Shown one piece after another: positions 9,173 through 16,712 of a stretch of 64,000 nucleotides of DNA (the stretch's first letter is position 1; each line of letters begins with the position of its first letter). The stretch is from Albimonas sp963977235. GTDB taxonomy: Bacteria > Pseudomonadota > Alphaproteobacteria > Rhodobacterales > Rhodobacteraceae. The DNA is taken from NCBI RefSeq assembly GCF_963977235.1, contig NZ_CAXBOD010000001.1:62001-126000 (forward strand), read 5' to 3'. A program made the translations under genes and the position numbers. The notes below the pieces were generated by a model. The model searched no databases and had not been told where the DNA came from. It saw only the letters and a list, made by a program, of their open reading frames with translations.

Positions 9173-10446
9173 GCCGAGACGGCTCGACCCTTCGCATCGA
9201 CACGCTGCCCAACGGCCTGCGCATCGCCACCGAGCGGATGGAGGGCCTCGCCTCCGCCGCGCTGGGCGTCTGGATCGGGGTCGGCGGGCGCCATGAATCC
9301 CCGCAGGAAACCGGCGTCGCCCATTTCCTCGAGCACATGGCCTTCAAGGGCACCGCCACCCGCTCGGCGCTCGACATCGCCATCGCCATCGAGGACGTGG
9401 GCGGCTACCTCAACGCCTACACCTCGCGCGAGGCGACCGCCTATTACGCCCGCGTGCTGGGCGAGGACGTGCCGCTGGCCATGGACCTGCTGGCCGATAT
9501 CCTCACGAAACCCCGCTTCTCGGCCGAGGACATCGAGCTGGAGCGCGGCGTGATCCTGCAGGAGATCGGCCAGGCGCTGGACACGCCCGACGACATCATC
9601 TTCGACTGGCTGCAGGAAACCGCCTACCCCAGCCAGGCCTTCGGCCGCCCGATCCTCGGCGAGACCCACCACGTCAAGGGCATCGGCGAGGCCGAGCTGC
9701 GCAGCTTCGTCGAACGCTGCTATGCGCCCGAGCGCATGGTCATCGCCGCCGCCGGCGACATCGACCATGACGCGCTGGTCAAGCAGGTGGAGGGCCTCTT
9801 CGGCCACCTCAAACGCCGCGACCTTGCGCCGGCAGAGCCCGCGAAGTTCATCGGCGGCGAGAAGCGCTTCGTGAAGGACCTCGAGCAGGCGCATTTCACC
9901 CTGGGGCTGGAGGCGCCGGGCTGGAACGCCGACGACCTCTACTCCGGCCAAGTGCTGTCGGTGCTGCTCGGCGGCGGCATGTCCTCGCGCCTGTTCCAGG
10001 AGGCGCGGGAAAAGCGGGGCCTCTGCTACACGATCTTCGCCCAGGCCTCGGCCCATGAGGACACCGGGTTGATGACCATCTACGCCGGCACCGGCGCCGG
10101 CGAGATCAAGGGCCTGGCCGAGCTTGTCGCCGACGAGATGCACCGCGCCGCCTCCGAGACCACCGAGGAAGAGACCGCCCGCGCCCGCGCCCAGCTCAAG
10201 GCCGGGCTGCTGATGGGTCTCGAAAGCCCGTTCGGGCGGTGCGAGCGGCTTGCCCGCTCCCTGCTGATCTGGGACCGGGTCTGGCCGCAGGAGGAGACGG
10301 TCGCGCGCATCGAATCCGTCGACGCCGCCGCCGCGCGCGATGCGGCGGCGCGGATGGCGGGCTCGGGCAAGCTGGCGCTGGCGCTCTACGGTCCGGTCGA
10401 GACGACCCCGGACCCCGATGCGCTGCTCGCGCGTCTCACGGGGTGA
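9169..10446 (+). CDS. M16-family zinc peptidase (processing-peptidase-like)
   Basis: A 425-residue insulinase-family protein. The inverted zinc motif HFLEH (H52, E55, H56) is intact, and the distal glutamate helix is in ELERGVILQEI. The later glycine-rich loop LLGGGMSSRLFQEAREKRGLCY matches bacterial homologues of the mitochondrial processing peptidase beta subunit. These are soluble cytoplasmic or periplasmic proteases; no signal peptide is visible. The ATGA overlap with thrC and the close GNAT gene downstream repeat a common alphaproteobacterial order. Confidence 0.93.
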   Translation: MSRDGSTLRIDTLPNGLRIATERMEGLASAALGVWIGVGGRHESPQETGVAHFLEHMAFKGTATRSALDIAIAIEDVGGYLNAYTSREATAYYARVLGEDVPLAMDLLADILTKPRFSAEDIELERGVILQEIGQALDTPDDIIFDWLQETAYPSQAFGRPILGETHHVKGIGEAELRSFVERCYAPERMVIAAAGDIDHDALVKQVEGLFGHLKRRDLAPAEPAKFIGGEKRFVKDLEQAHFTLGLEAPGWNADDLYSGQVLSVLLGGGMSSRLFQEAREKRGLCYTIFAQASAHEDTGLMTIYAGTGAGEIKGLAELVADEMHRAASETTEEETARARAQLKAGLLMGLESPFGRCERLARSLLIWDRVWPQEETVARIESVDAAAARDAAARMAGSGKLALALYGPVETTPDPDALLARLTG

Positions 10447-10453
10447 CGGGGCG

Positions 10454-11062
10454 GTGCTTCTGCGGCGGCGACCGGCGCTTCGGCTGATCACGCCGCGCCT
10501 TGTGCTGCGGCCGCCGGAGATGTCCGACCAGGTCCCCTGGGCGCGCCTGCGCCGCGAGAGCGCGCCCTTCCTGAAGGAATGGGAGCCGATCTGGGCGCGC
10601 GATCACCTGACCCGCAGCGCCTTCCGCAACCGCGTGGTCTGGGCCCGCCGGATGATCGAGGACGGCCGCGGCGCGCCGCTGTTCATCTTCGCCGGCGGCG
10701 CCGACGACCTCCCTGGCGGCACGCTGGTGGGGGCCATCACCCTCGACAACATCCGCCGAGGCCCGGCCCAGGCCGGCACCGTCGGCTACTGGATCGGCGC
10801 CCCCTTCGCCCAGCGCGGCTACATGACCGAGGCGCTGGCCGCGACTCGTGACCACGCGTTCTCGAGTCTCGACCTCAGCCGGATCGAGGCGGCCTGCCTG
10901 CCCGAGAACGCCCCCTCCCGCTCGCTGCTCGAGCGCTGCGGCTTCAAGTATGAGGGGGTGGCGCAGAGCTACCTTCAGATCAACGGCCGCTGGCGCAGCC
11001 ATGTCCTCTACGCCGCCCTGCGCTCGGACCGCCGCGGCCGCGCGGAACCGGCCCGCGGCTGA
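10454..11062 (+). CDS. GNAT N-acetyltransferase, RimJ/RimL-like
   Basis: A 202-residue acetyltransferase starting at GTG 10454, 7 bp after the peptidase stop. The opening LRLITPRLVLRPPEMSD and the central GYWIGAPFAQRGYMTEAL (acetyl-CoA pyrophosphate loop) followed by ENAPSRSLLERCGFKYEG are characteristic of RimJ-type enzymes, which acetylate N-termini of ribosomal or other proteins. The ribosome binding site is weak, so translation is probably coupled to the upstream gene. Confidence 0.88.
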   Translation: MLLRRRPALRLITPRLVLRPPEMSDQVPWARLRRESAPFLKEWEPIWARDHLTRSAFRNRVVWARRMIEDGRGAPLFIFAGGADDLPGGTLVGAITLDNIRRGPAQAGTVGYWIGAPFAQRGYMTEALAATRDHAFSSLDLSRIEAACLPENAPSRSLLERCGFKYEGVAQSYLQINGRWRSHVLYAALRSDRRGRAEPARG

Positions 11063-11119
11063 CCCACGCCCGCATCAAGCCTTTGATATGGTGTTATCAT
11101 CCACCCCCGCCGCGAGGGC

Positions 11120-11140
11120 GCCCCGGGCTTGACCCGGGGC
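11120..11140. terminator. Repeat-family hairpin between convergent genes (copy 1)
   Basis: Arms GCCCCGGG and CCCGGGGC with loop CTTGA. It lies between the convergent ends of the GNAT and CDF genes and can serve both strands. The same element with loop CCTGA recurs at 38050-38070, also between convergent genes. Confidence 0.65.
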
Positions 11141-11162
11141 CTCCAGCGCTCCGCCCGCCCCA

Positions 11163-11285
11163 TGTGATCACAGCCATCAAAGAGGCTGAGCTCCGTGTCG
11201 GTCGCGGCCCGAAGTTCGTGTGATCACAAACTGGGGATCGCCCCTGACGCAACGCCTCGGCGCGCTGGCGCTGTCTGTGATCACA
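11163..11285. repeat. Three evenly spaced TGTGATCACA palindromes
   Basis: The perfect 10-bp palindrome TGTGATCACA occurs at 11163-11172, 11219-11228 and 11276-11285, with spacings of 56 and 57 bp. The intervening sequences are unrelated. The third copy contains the stop codon of the CDF gene. No start codon lies just downstream, so promoter control is not obvious. Confidence 0.75.
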
Positions 11286-12231
11286 CCCTCGCCGAGGGCG
11301 CGCCGCCTTCGCGCGCCTCGCAGGCGTCGTCGACATGCTCGATCTCCAGCGTCGCATGGGCGATCCCGTGCCGTTCGCTCAGCGCCGCGCGCGCGGCCTG
11401 GCGCAGGGCCGCAAGCTCGCCCGGCGTCGTCGCGGCGCTGACCAGGTGCGCCTCCAGCGACAGACGCCGCTCGTCCAGCCGCCACAGGTGCAGGTGATGC
11501 ACCTCGGCCACCGCCTCCAGCCCGGCCAGCGTGTCCCGCGCCTCCTCGGACGAGGGGCTGTCGGGGGCCGCGTTCATCAGGATTCGCACCGTCTCGCCCA
11601 TCTCGAGCAGCGCATGCCGGATCACCCAGACCGAGATCAGCAGGGTCAGCAGCGGATCCACCAGCCGCCAGTCCCAGACGATCAGCACGATCCCGCCCAC
11701 GATCACCGCCACCGAGGCGCCGGCGTCGGCGAGGTTGTGCAGGAATGCCGCCCGCATGTTCAGGCTGTCCTTCGACTGCGCATAGACCAGCGCGGCCGTC
11801 GCCACGTCGATCACCAGCGCCACGCCCGCCACGATCACCACCGTCCAGCCCTCGACCGGCTGGGGATCGAACAGACGGGCGATCGCCTCCCAGCCAAGAT
11901 AGAGGCCCACGACGATCAGCGTGGTGAAGTTGATCAGGGCGGCCACCACCTCGGCCCGCGCGTATCCGAAGGTCATCGTGTCGTCGGCCGGGCGCCGCGC
12001 GATCCGGCGGGCCGCCCAGGCGATGATCAGCGACATCGCGTCCGAGAGGTTGTGCAGCGCGTCCGCGATCAGCATCAGGCTGCCCGAGAGCATCCCGGCG
12101 ATGATCTGCACAACCGTCAGGCCGATGTTGACCGCCGCCGCCCAGCCGATGCGGCCGTCGCCGGCGTGGAGATGAGCATGGCCGTGGGAATGGCCCGGAC
12201 CGTGCGCGTGACGGGTGTGATCGTGAGGCAT
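11281..12231 (-). CDS. Cation diffusion facilitator (Zn/Co/Cd efflux)
   Basis: A 316-residue CDF exporter. The N-terminus is histidine-rich (HTRHAHGPGHSHGHAHLH), typical of a metal-sensing tail. Six hydrophobic segments follow, with the metal site DALHNLSD in the second helix and HNLADAGAS in the fifth. The C-terminal cytoplasmic ferredoxin-like domain contains VHHLHLWRLDE. It should export Zn2+ or similar divalent metals from cytoplasm to periplasm. The ATG at 12231 is preferred; a GTG 15 nt upstream is also open. It follows the second luxI by 94 bp on the same strand and may read through from that operon. Confidence 0.93.
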   Translation of the reverse strand: MPHDHTRHAHGPGHSHGHAHLHAGDGRIGWAAAVNIGLTVVQIIAGMLSGSLMLIADALHNLSDAMSLIIAWAARRIARRPADDTMTFGYARAEVVAALINFTTLIVVGLYLGWEAIARLFDPQPVEGWTVVIVAGVALVIDVATAALVYAQSKDSLNMRAAFLHNLADAGASVAVIVGGIVLIVWDWRLVDPLLTLLISVWVIRHALLEMGETVRILMNAAPDSPSSEEARDTLAGLEAVAEVHHLHLWRLDERRLSLEAHLVSAATTPGELAALRQAARAALSERHGIAHATLEIEHVDDACEAREGGAPSARV

Positions 12232-12325
12232 GGCGCAGCCTGCCACGACTCGTTGGCCCGCGTCCCGGCGGCAGGTGGTCCCGCCCGCCGCCAGGACGGC
12301 GCCGGCGCCGGGACGCGCCGCAGCC

Positions 12326-12985
12326 TCAGGCCGCGGTCGCGTGGTCGGACATCGGGAGCATCGGCGCGCCGCCCGGCAGCGGGGCGGGAACCGGCGCCAG
12401 ATCGAGCCCCCTGGGGGCCTTGGCCAGGATCGCCGCGCGGGCCTCCTGCGTGACCTCCCACAGGCCCAGGCACAGCTTGCGCCGGCCCTCGCCCTGCTCG
12501 GCCAGGATCTCCGGCGGCCAGCCGGTAGCGCGGTAGATGCGCCGCATCGGGCTGTCGAACACCGCCACGAAGTTGGTCAGGCCGAAGCGCAACGCCACCT
12601 CGCAGCCCGCCAGCATCAGGGCCGTCGAAATGCGCGAGGCCGCCGCGGCGCCGCCGGTCAGGCGGGGCGAGACGCAGAAGCGGGTGCTCTCCCACACCAG
12701 GGGCGAGACGATCTCGCCGCCGAGCAGGTGCGAGAAATGCTCGTTGACCATGGTCGGCCCGGTGGTCGGCATCAGCCGGCCCGAGCCGCCGTGGGTGCCG
12801 TCGGGCAGTTCGTAGATGCAGTAGAGCGCCCGGTCGACGTCGTACTGGTCGCGCTCCCGCCCGGCGGCGTCCACGCTGACCGCCCAGTCGAGGCGGGAGC
12901 GGAACTGGCCCGCACGGTCGCGGAACATGGTGTCGGACAGGCGGGGGAAGGACGCGAGGTCCTTTCCGTAAACAAAACGGATCAT
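12326..12985 (-). CDS. Acyl-homoserine-lactone synthase (LuxI family), copy 2
   Basis: A 219-residue autoinducer synthase that makes acyl-homoserine lactone from SAM and an acyl carrier. All the invariant LuxI residues can be placed: R24, F28, W34, D46, D49, R70, F84, E99 and R102. It lies 95 bp downstream of its cognate luxR on the same strand and is closely similar to the other LuxI in this window (MIR-VY opening, ERDQYD, SGRLMPTTG). Its last 20 residues are a divergent proline-rich tail. Acyl chain length cannot be told. Confidence 0.93.
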   Translation of the reverse strand: MIRFVYGKDLASFPRLSDTMFRDRAGQFRSRLDWAVSVDAAGRERDQYDVDRALYCIYELPDGTHGGSGRLMPTTGPTMVNEHFSHLLGGEIVSPLVWESTRFCVSPRLTGGAAAASRISTALMLAGCEVALRFGLTNFVAVFDSPMRRIYRATGWPPEILAEQGEGRRKLCLGLWEVTQEARAAILAKAPRGLDLAPVPAPLPGGAPMLPMSDHATAA

Positions 12986-13055
12986 GACGGCGCTCCTTGT
13001 CGGTATGCGCCAAGTATTTGCGTTAAATTTGCTAGTAAGTGGTTAAAACAATAAG

Positions 13056-13069
13056 GCAGCGCGCGCTGC
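13056..13069. promoter_or_regulatory. 14-bp palindrome between luxR and luxI (copy 2)
   Basis: GCAGCGCGCGCTGC is a perfect palindrome in the 95-bp luxR-luxI gap. Its centre is about 77 bp upstream of the luxI start, almost the same distance as the dyad in the other cassette (about 75 bp). A LuxR-binding site is inferred from position only. Confidence 0.4.
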
Positions 13070-13080
13070 TCAAGTATTCA

Positions 13081-13806
13081 TCAAATCTTAACCGCCCCAC
13101 TCTTGACGGCAAGCGCCACCGCATGCACCGCATTCAGCCCGCCCAGCTTGTGACGGGCGCTATCGAGGTAGACCCGCAGCGTGCTCTCGGAGATCTTCAG
13201 CCGGTGCGCCACCTGCGCGCGGGAGCGTCCCTCGGCCATCAGCGCCAGCGCGTCCCGCTCCCGCGGGGACAGGGCGGGGGGCGGCTGACGCTCGACCGCG
13301 CCGGTGATCTCCAGCGCCTGACGGTGGACGTGGTGGGCGATCAGCAACAGGTCCTGGGCGCTCTCGGCGAGTAGCAGGTTCCAGCGCCGCTCGGCGCATT
13401 GCTTCGAGACGGAGAACATGGCGAACTGGCCGTTGGGACCGTGGATCGGGATCGTGTAGCCGTGATTGCCGACCCGGAACTCGGTCGCCTCCGAGAGCAG
13501 GCGACGCACCGGGCGGCCGGACCAGTCCAGCGTCTGCCAGTCGATCGGGGCGAAGCCGCCGATCGCCGCGTTCACGACGGGGTCGTGATCGCGGTAGCGG
13601 ACCTCCTCGTAGCGCTGGTGCCAGGCCTCGGGGTAGGTCATCGCCCCGAACTCCTCGCCGCCGCGCGGTCCGCCGAGATTCAGCGCGTAGTATATGCAGT
13701 TATCCAGATCGTAGGCGCGCCGCACCTGCCGCAGAAGCCGCGACATGTCGGGCTGCGTGTTCAGGGCAAGGATGCCCTCTACGATCTCGTTCAACCTGTC
13801 CGTCAT
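13081..13806 (-). CDS. LuxR-family quorum-sensing regulator, copy 2
   Basis: A 241-residue AHL receptor. The N-terminal autoinducer domain keeps the ligand-contact residues W and Y in AWHQRYEE, D-P in HDPVV, W in IDWQTLDW and G in GNHGYTIP. The C-terminal GerE-type helix-turn-helix begins at LSPRERDALALMAEG and includes SESTLRVYLDSARHKLGGLN. The start is the ATG at 13806, matching the MTDR opening of the paralogue at 15981-16712; no strong ribosome site is present. It is the first gene before luxI copy 2. GC content is typical of the region, unlike its paralogue. Confidence 0.93.
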   Translation of the reverse strand: MTDRLNEIVEGILALNTQPDMSRLLRQVRRAYDLDNCIYYALNLGGPRGGEEFGAMTYPEAWHQRYEEVRYRDHDPVVNAAIGGFAPIDWQTLDWSGRPVRRLLSEATEFRVGNHGYTIPIHGPNGQFAMFSVSKQCAERRWNLLLAESAQDLLLIAHHVHRQALEITGAVERQPPPALSPRERDALALMAEGRSRAQVAHRLKISESTLRVYLDSARHKLGGLNAVHAVALAVKSGAVKI

Positions 13807-14130
13807 GGGTTGGATGCCGCCCTCGCCTGGCCGGCTTCCGACAACGCGCCCCCGCGAGGCGCCTGGCGCAGGTTTCTGGCCTGCCGCGCCCCCCTCCTGC
13901 GGATCCGGAAGCGCGGCCAACCCCGCCGCCCTGTGCTCCTTGCGTCAGGGTAGCGCGGCGCGCACGGATCACAACCTAAAATTGCAATTGTCCACGCGGA
14001 ACGGCCTCGCGCCCGGCCCCGGAGCGCGAGGTCGGCCGCCGGCGATCCCCGCGCCGGCGACCAGTATTAACGCCGCGGCGCAAGTAATGCGCGCGGCGCC
14101 CTGCGGCGGGCCTGCCCGCCCGCCGGAGGC
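13807..14130. other. Non-coding upstream region of luxR copy 2
   Basis: A 324-bp gap with no credible gene. It holds an AT-rich spot with the palindrome AATTGCAATT at 13980-13989, about 175 bp upstream of luxR, which may mark the promoter or an operator. A hairpin next to the small unknown gene is listed separately. Confidence 0.5.
14105..14120 (-). terminator. Short GC hairpin after the small unknown gene
   Basis: Arms GGCGGGC and GCCCGCC with a 2-nt centre, located 11 bp past the stop of the 80-residue gene at 14131. There is no U-tract. It is a plausible but unproven terminator. Confidence 0.4.
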
Positions 14131-14373
14131 TCAGACGGGGCTAAAAATTTTCTCGCCGCGCCCTTCCGTCATGGGTCCGAACAGGGGAATCGGGCCGTTC
14201 GACGCCTCGTGAAGCCGATTCGATTCGCCTTCGAGCGCCGAATCAGCCGCACGGAGCTCGGTCGCCGCGACCAGGATCGCGTCGTCCAGCTGCTCTGCGA
14301 GGCGCATGTGGTAGTTCCGAATCGCGTACTGCCTCAGATCCGCCAGCACATCGATGATCCAGTCCTGAGCCAT
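14131..14373 (-). CDS. Small protein of unknown function between the lux cassettes
   Basis: An 80-residue protein opening with MAQDWIIDVLADLRQYAIRN and continuing with a helical, acidic segment around LAEQLDDAILVAATELRA. No domain, membrane segment or signal peptide is visible. The ATG at 14373 has AGGGGAC upstream, and codon use looks coding, unlike the spacer on its left. It lies on the same strand as, and between, the two luxR-luxI cassettes. I do not recognise a named family; a link to quorum sensing is suggested only by location. Confidence 0.65.
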   Translation of the reverse strand: MAQDWIIDVLADLRQYAIRNYHMRLAEQLDDAILVAATELRAADSALEGESNRLHEASNGPIPLFGPMTEGRGEKIFSPV

Positions 14374-15257
14374 GGTCCGTCCCCTTTTTTTCGGTCCCCG
14401 TTCAACGCCGCCCCTCCGGCTCCTTCAGAGCCATAGGAGCGGCGACGAGACCAAGGTGCCGTGATCGGGGACGCTGCGGCAGTCGCCAATTCCTCCTCCC
14501 CAGATATGGCGAGGGCGAGGGGCGCAGGTTGATGATTCCGTTGGGAAAATTTTCCGGGGGTTGAGCGAAGTTCGCGCCTGCCCGGGATTCGCTGCCGGCC
14601 GCCCCTGGCCGGTCACGGCGGCGGAGCCCCTCCGTGCAGGGAGAGGCCCCGCCCCGTGGTCGCCGCGCAGGCCGTCGTGCAGGACGGCTTGCGCGGGGAC
14701 CGGCCTCCGCGTCCCTCCGCCGTGCAGGGCAAAGGGCGCGACGGCGATGTCCGAGGCCGAAACGTGCAGAACGGCGATCGGACGGGCGCCCGATCCGCCG
14801 GGGACATGGCGGGCGTCGGGCGGCTCCGATCCCTGGAGAGACCGGAGACGTGGGATCGCGGCGGCGGGATCGGCGCGCGTCGCGCCGGCCGGACCCCGCC
14901 CGAGGTCCGCGATCAATTCCTTGAAAGAATTGATATTTCATTGCCGGGAGGGCGCCGCCGAAGGAGTCGGCGGCCAGTCCCGGAGGCTCCCGGCCCGGCG
15001 CGAAGGTCACGCCGGAGCCGGAGGGTCTGAGCGCCGCGCAGATCGCGGCGCCGGTGTCGGAACCTTCGCGGTCTGGGGGGCCGCGATGGACGAAGCTCGG
15101 TCGACGCGCGCGTCTTCCGGGCGATCGACGGTTCTGTCCTCGGGCTCCCGTCGCGGCCTGGTCCCGGTGGGGCGGGTCGGCGCGGCTCGGTTCCCGCCCC
15201 GGTCCGCGGGCGCATGCCGTCGCGGACCGGGGGGACTGTCTTCCGTCGGGGTCGGGG
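14374..15257. other. 884-bp non-coding spacer between quorum-sensing cassettes
   Basis: No open frame here looks coding: all are arginine/proline-rich shadows. The region contains a perfect palindrome GGAAAATTTTCC (14544-14555), four CGTGCAG repeats at 14633, 14676, 14721 and 14763 (spacing 42-45 bp), and a dyad ATCAATTC-N7-GAATTGAT at 14912-14934. It could hold small RNAs or operators, or be the decayed remnant of a duplication. Confidence 0.55.
14912..14934. promoter_or_regulatory. AT-rich dyad in the lux spacer
   Basis: Arms ATCAATTC and GAATTGAT separated by CTTGAAA form a perfect 8-bp inverted repeat in an otherwise GC-rich spacer. It may be an operator or a promoter-associated site; no downstream gene start is close on either strand. 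Confidence 0.35.
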
Positions 15258-15887
15258 TCAGGCGCCGATGGCGAACTCCACGACCTGGGCGGCCTCGGCG
15301 ATCTGGTCGTGCTCCTCGACCTTGCGGGCCATGGCGTTGCGGACCTCCTCGGTGCACGGCCACAGACCGGCGCAGATCGCGCGGCGGTCCTCGCCCGACT
15401 TGCCCATCACGTCAGGCGTGAAGTCCAGGCCCTTGTAGACGCGCAGCATCGGCTCGTCGAAGACGCCGACGTAGAACTCGAGGCCGAAGCGCAGGCCCAC
15501 GTCGATGCCCGCCAGCAGGAGCGAGCTGGTCACGTTCATCGCCTCGCGGCGGGATTTGACGCTGGGCGAGATGCACAGGCGGGTGATCTCCCAGATCGTG
15601 GGCGACTGGATCACGACGCCGTCGGTCAGGTGCGAGAAATGCTCGCCGATCATGGTGCGGCCGGTGGTGGGCATCAGTCGGCCCGACCCGGCGTGGGTCC
15701 CGTCGGGGCGCTCATAGATGATGTAGAGCGGCGCCAGAGCATCGTACTGGTCACGCTCCCAACCGTTTTCGTCAACGGTGACATCCCACTTCATACGGTC
15801 CCGAAATTGGGCCGAACGGTCGCGGAACATCTGGTCGACCAGCTGCGGATGCTTGTGAAGTTCGTGAGCGTAGACATAACGGATCAT
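15258..15887 (-). CDS. Acyl-homoserine-lactone synthase (LuxI family), copy 1
   Basis: A 209-residue LuxI-type synthase with the invariant residues R24, F28, W34, D46, D49, R70, F84, E100 and R103. The start is the ATG at 15887 with GAGGAG about 10 nt upstream. It follows luxR copy 1 by 93 bp. Over the first 108 residues it matches copy 2 at well over half of positions by eye, so the two are recent paralogues. The substrate-side C-terminal half differs more, so the two may make different signals. Confidence 0.94.
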   Translation of the reverse strand: MIRYVYAHELHKHPQLVDQMFRDRSAQFRDRMKWDVTVDENGWERDQYDALAPLYIIYERPDGTHAGSGRLMPTTGRTMIGEHFSHLTDGVVIQSPTIWEITRLCISPSVKSRREAMNVTSSLLLAGIDVGLRFGLEFYVGVFDEPMLRVYKGLDFTPDVMGKSGEDRRAICAGLWPCTEEVRNAMARKVEEHDQIAEAAQVVEFAIGA

Positions 15888-15954
15888 GAGTGGGGCACTC
15901 CTCGGGAAGACAGTGCCCAATGGATTGTCACCGACTACATGAATAGACGGTGAA

Positions 15955-15970
15955 CAGATCTGACGATCTG
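15955..15970. promoter_or_regulatory. Candidate lux-type box upstream of luxI copy 1
   Basis: CAGATC-TGAC-GATCTG is a perfect 6-bp-arm dyad in the 93-bp luxR-luxI gap, centred about 75 bp upstream of the luxI start. Its left part contains CAGATCTG, the core of the known TraR box (GCAGATCTGC). Binding by the adjacent LuxR is inferred. Confidence 0.5.
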
Positions 15971-15980
15971 CAAGAAACAA

Positions 15981-16712
15981 TCAGATGTTGATGATGCCTG
16001 TTCTTACTGCAATTGCGACAGCATGGGGCATGTTCAGACCGCCAAGCTTGTTCCTGGCACTGTCTAAATAAACCCTAAGGGTGTTTTCAGATATCTTTAG
16101 GTTCTCCGCAATCTGATTACGGCTCATGCCGGACGAGATCATCGCCAGGGCGTCCCTTTCCCTGGGCGACAACGCGGCGAATTCCTGCTCGTTACGAACG
16201 TCAAAGATTTCAAGCACCTTCTGATGCATGAAATTCGCGACAAGCAGCCAGTCGCTCGCGGTCTCGGCGATGTAGCGTTCCCAGACGCGATCGGTGCACG
16301 TTTTGTTAATGGTCAGGACGGCGAACTGCCCGTTGGGTCCCCTCACGGGGACCGTGTAGCCCTGGTTTCCAACGCCGGCGTCAACTGCTTCGAGGATCAG
16401 CTTCCGACGTTTCTTGGGGCTCCAGTCGAGCCGCTTCCAGTCAAGCGGCGTGAAGCTCTGCACAGCTCCGACGACCGTGGGGTCCGCTTCCTTGTAGTTC
16501 TCCTCCAGGTATCTCTGAGACCAGTCCGCGCGATAGGTGATCTCGGCGAACTGATAATCCCCGAACGTGGCGCCTCCCCCGAACGAGACGACCACATACA
16601 CGACGTGGTCGACGTCATAGACGTCTCGGACAAGATCGGCGAAAAGCCGGATGTCCTCAACTTTCCGGAACTCCGGAAGGCCCTCGATGATGGATTTTAT
16701 TCGGTCAGTCAT
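15981..16712 (-). CDS. LuxR-family quorum-sensing regulator, copy 1
   Basis: A 243-residue AHL receptor paralogous to the one at 13081-13806. The ligand-pocket residues are present in DWSQRYLEENYKEADP, LDWKRLDW and GNQGYTVPVRG. The helix-turn-helix begins at LSPRERDALAMISSG and runs through SENTLRVYLDSARNKLGGLN, almost identical to copy 2. The gene is visibly richer in A and T than anything around it. It starts at the ATG at 16712 (MTDRIKSIIEG) and leads the luxR-luxI copy 1 unit. Confidence 0.94.
   Translation of the reverse strand: MTDRIKSIIEGLPEFRKVEDIRLFADLVRDVYDVDHVVYVVVSFGGGATFGDYQFAEITYRADWSQRYLEENYKEADPTVVGAVQSFTPLDWKRLDWSPKKRRKLILEAVDAGVGNQGYTVPVRGPNGQFAVLTINKTCTDRVWERYIAETASDWLLVANFMHQKVLEIFDVRNEQEFAALSPRERDALAMISSGMSRNQIAENLKISENTLRVYLDSARNKLGGLNMPHAVAIAVRTGIINI

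Noticed and set aside
11084..11100. TGATA-N6-TATCA dyad as a metal-regulator site for the CDF gene
   Set aside because: It lies beyond the 3' end of that gene, not in a promoter, and matches no consensus closely.
11163..11285. The three TGTGATCACA copies as a CRISPR array
   Set aside because: Repeats are only 10 bp and no cas gene is near; spacing alone is not enough.
14402..15010. Open frames of 160-290 residues on both strands in the lux spacer
   Set aside because: All are arginine/proline-rich with no recognisable motif, as random GC-rich DNA gives.
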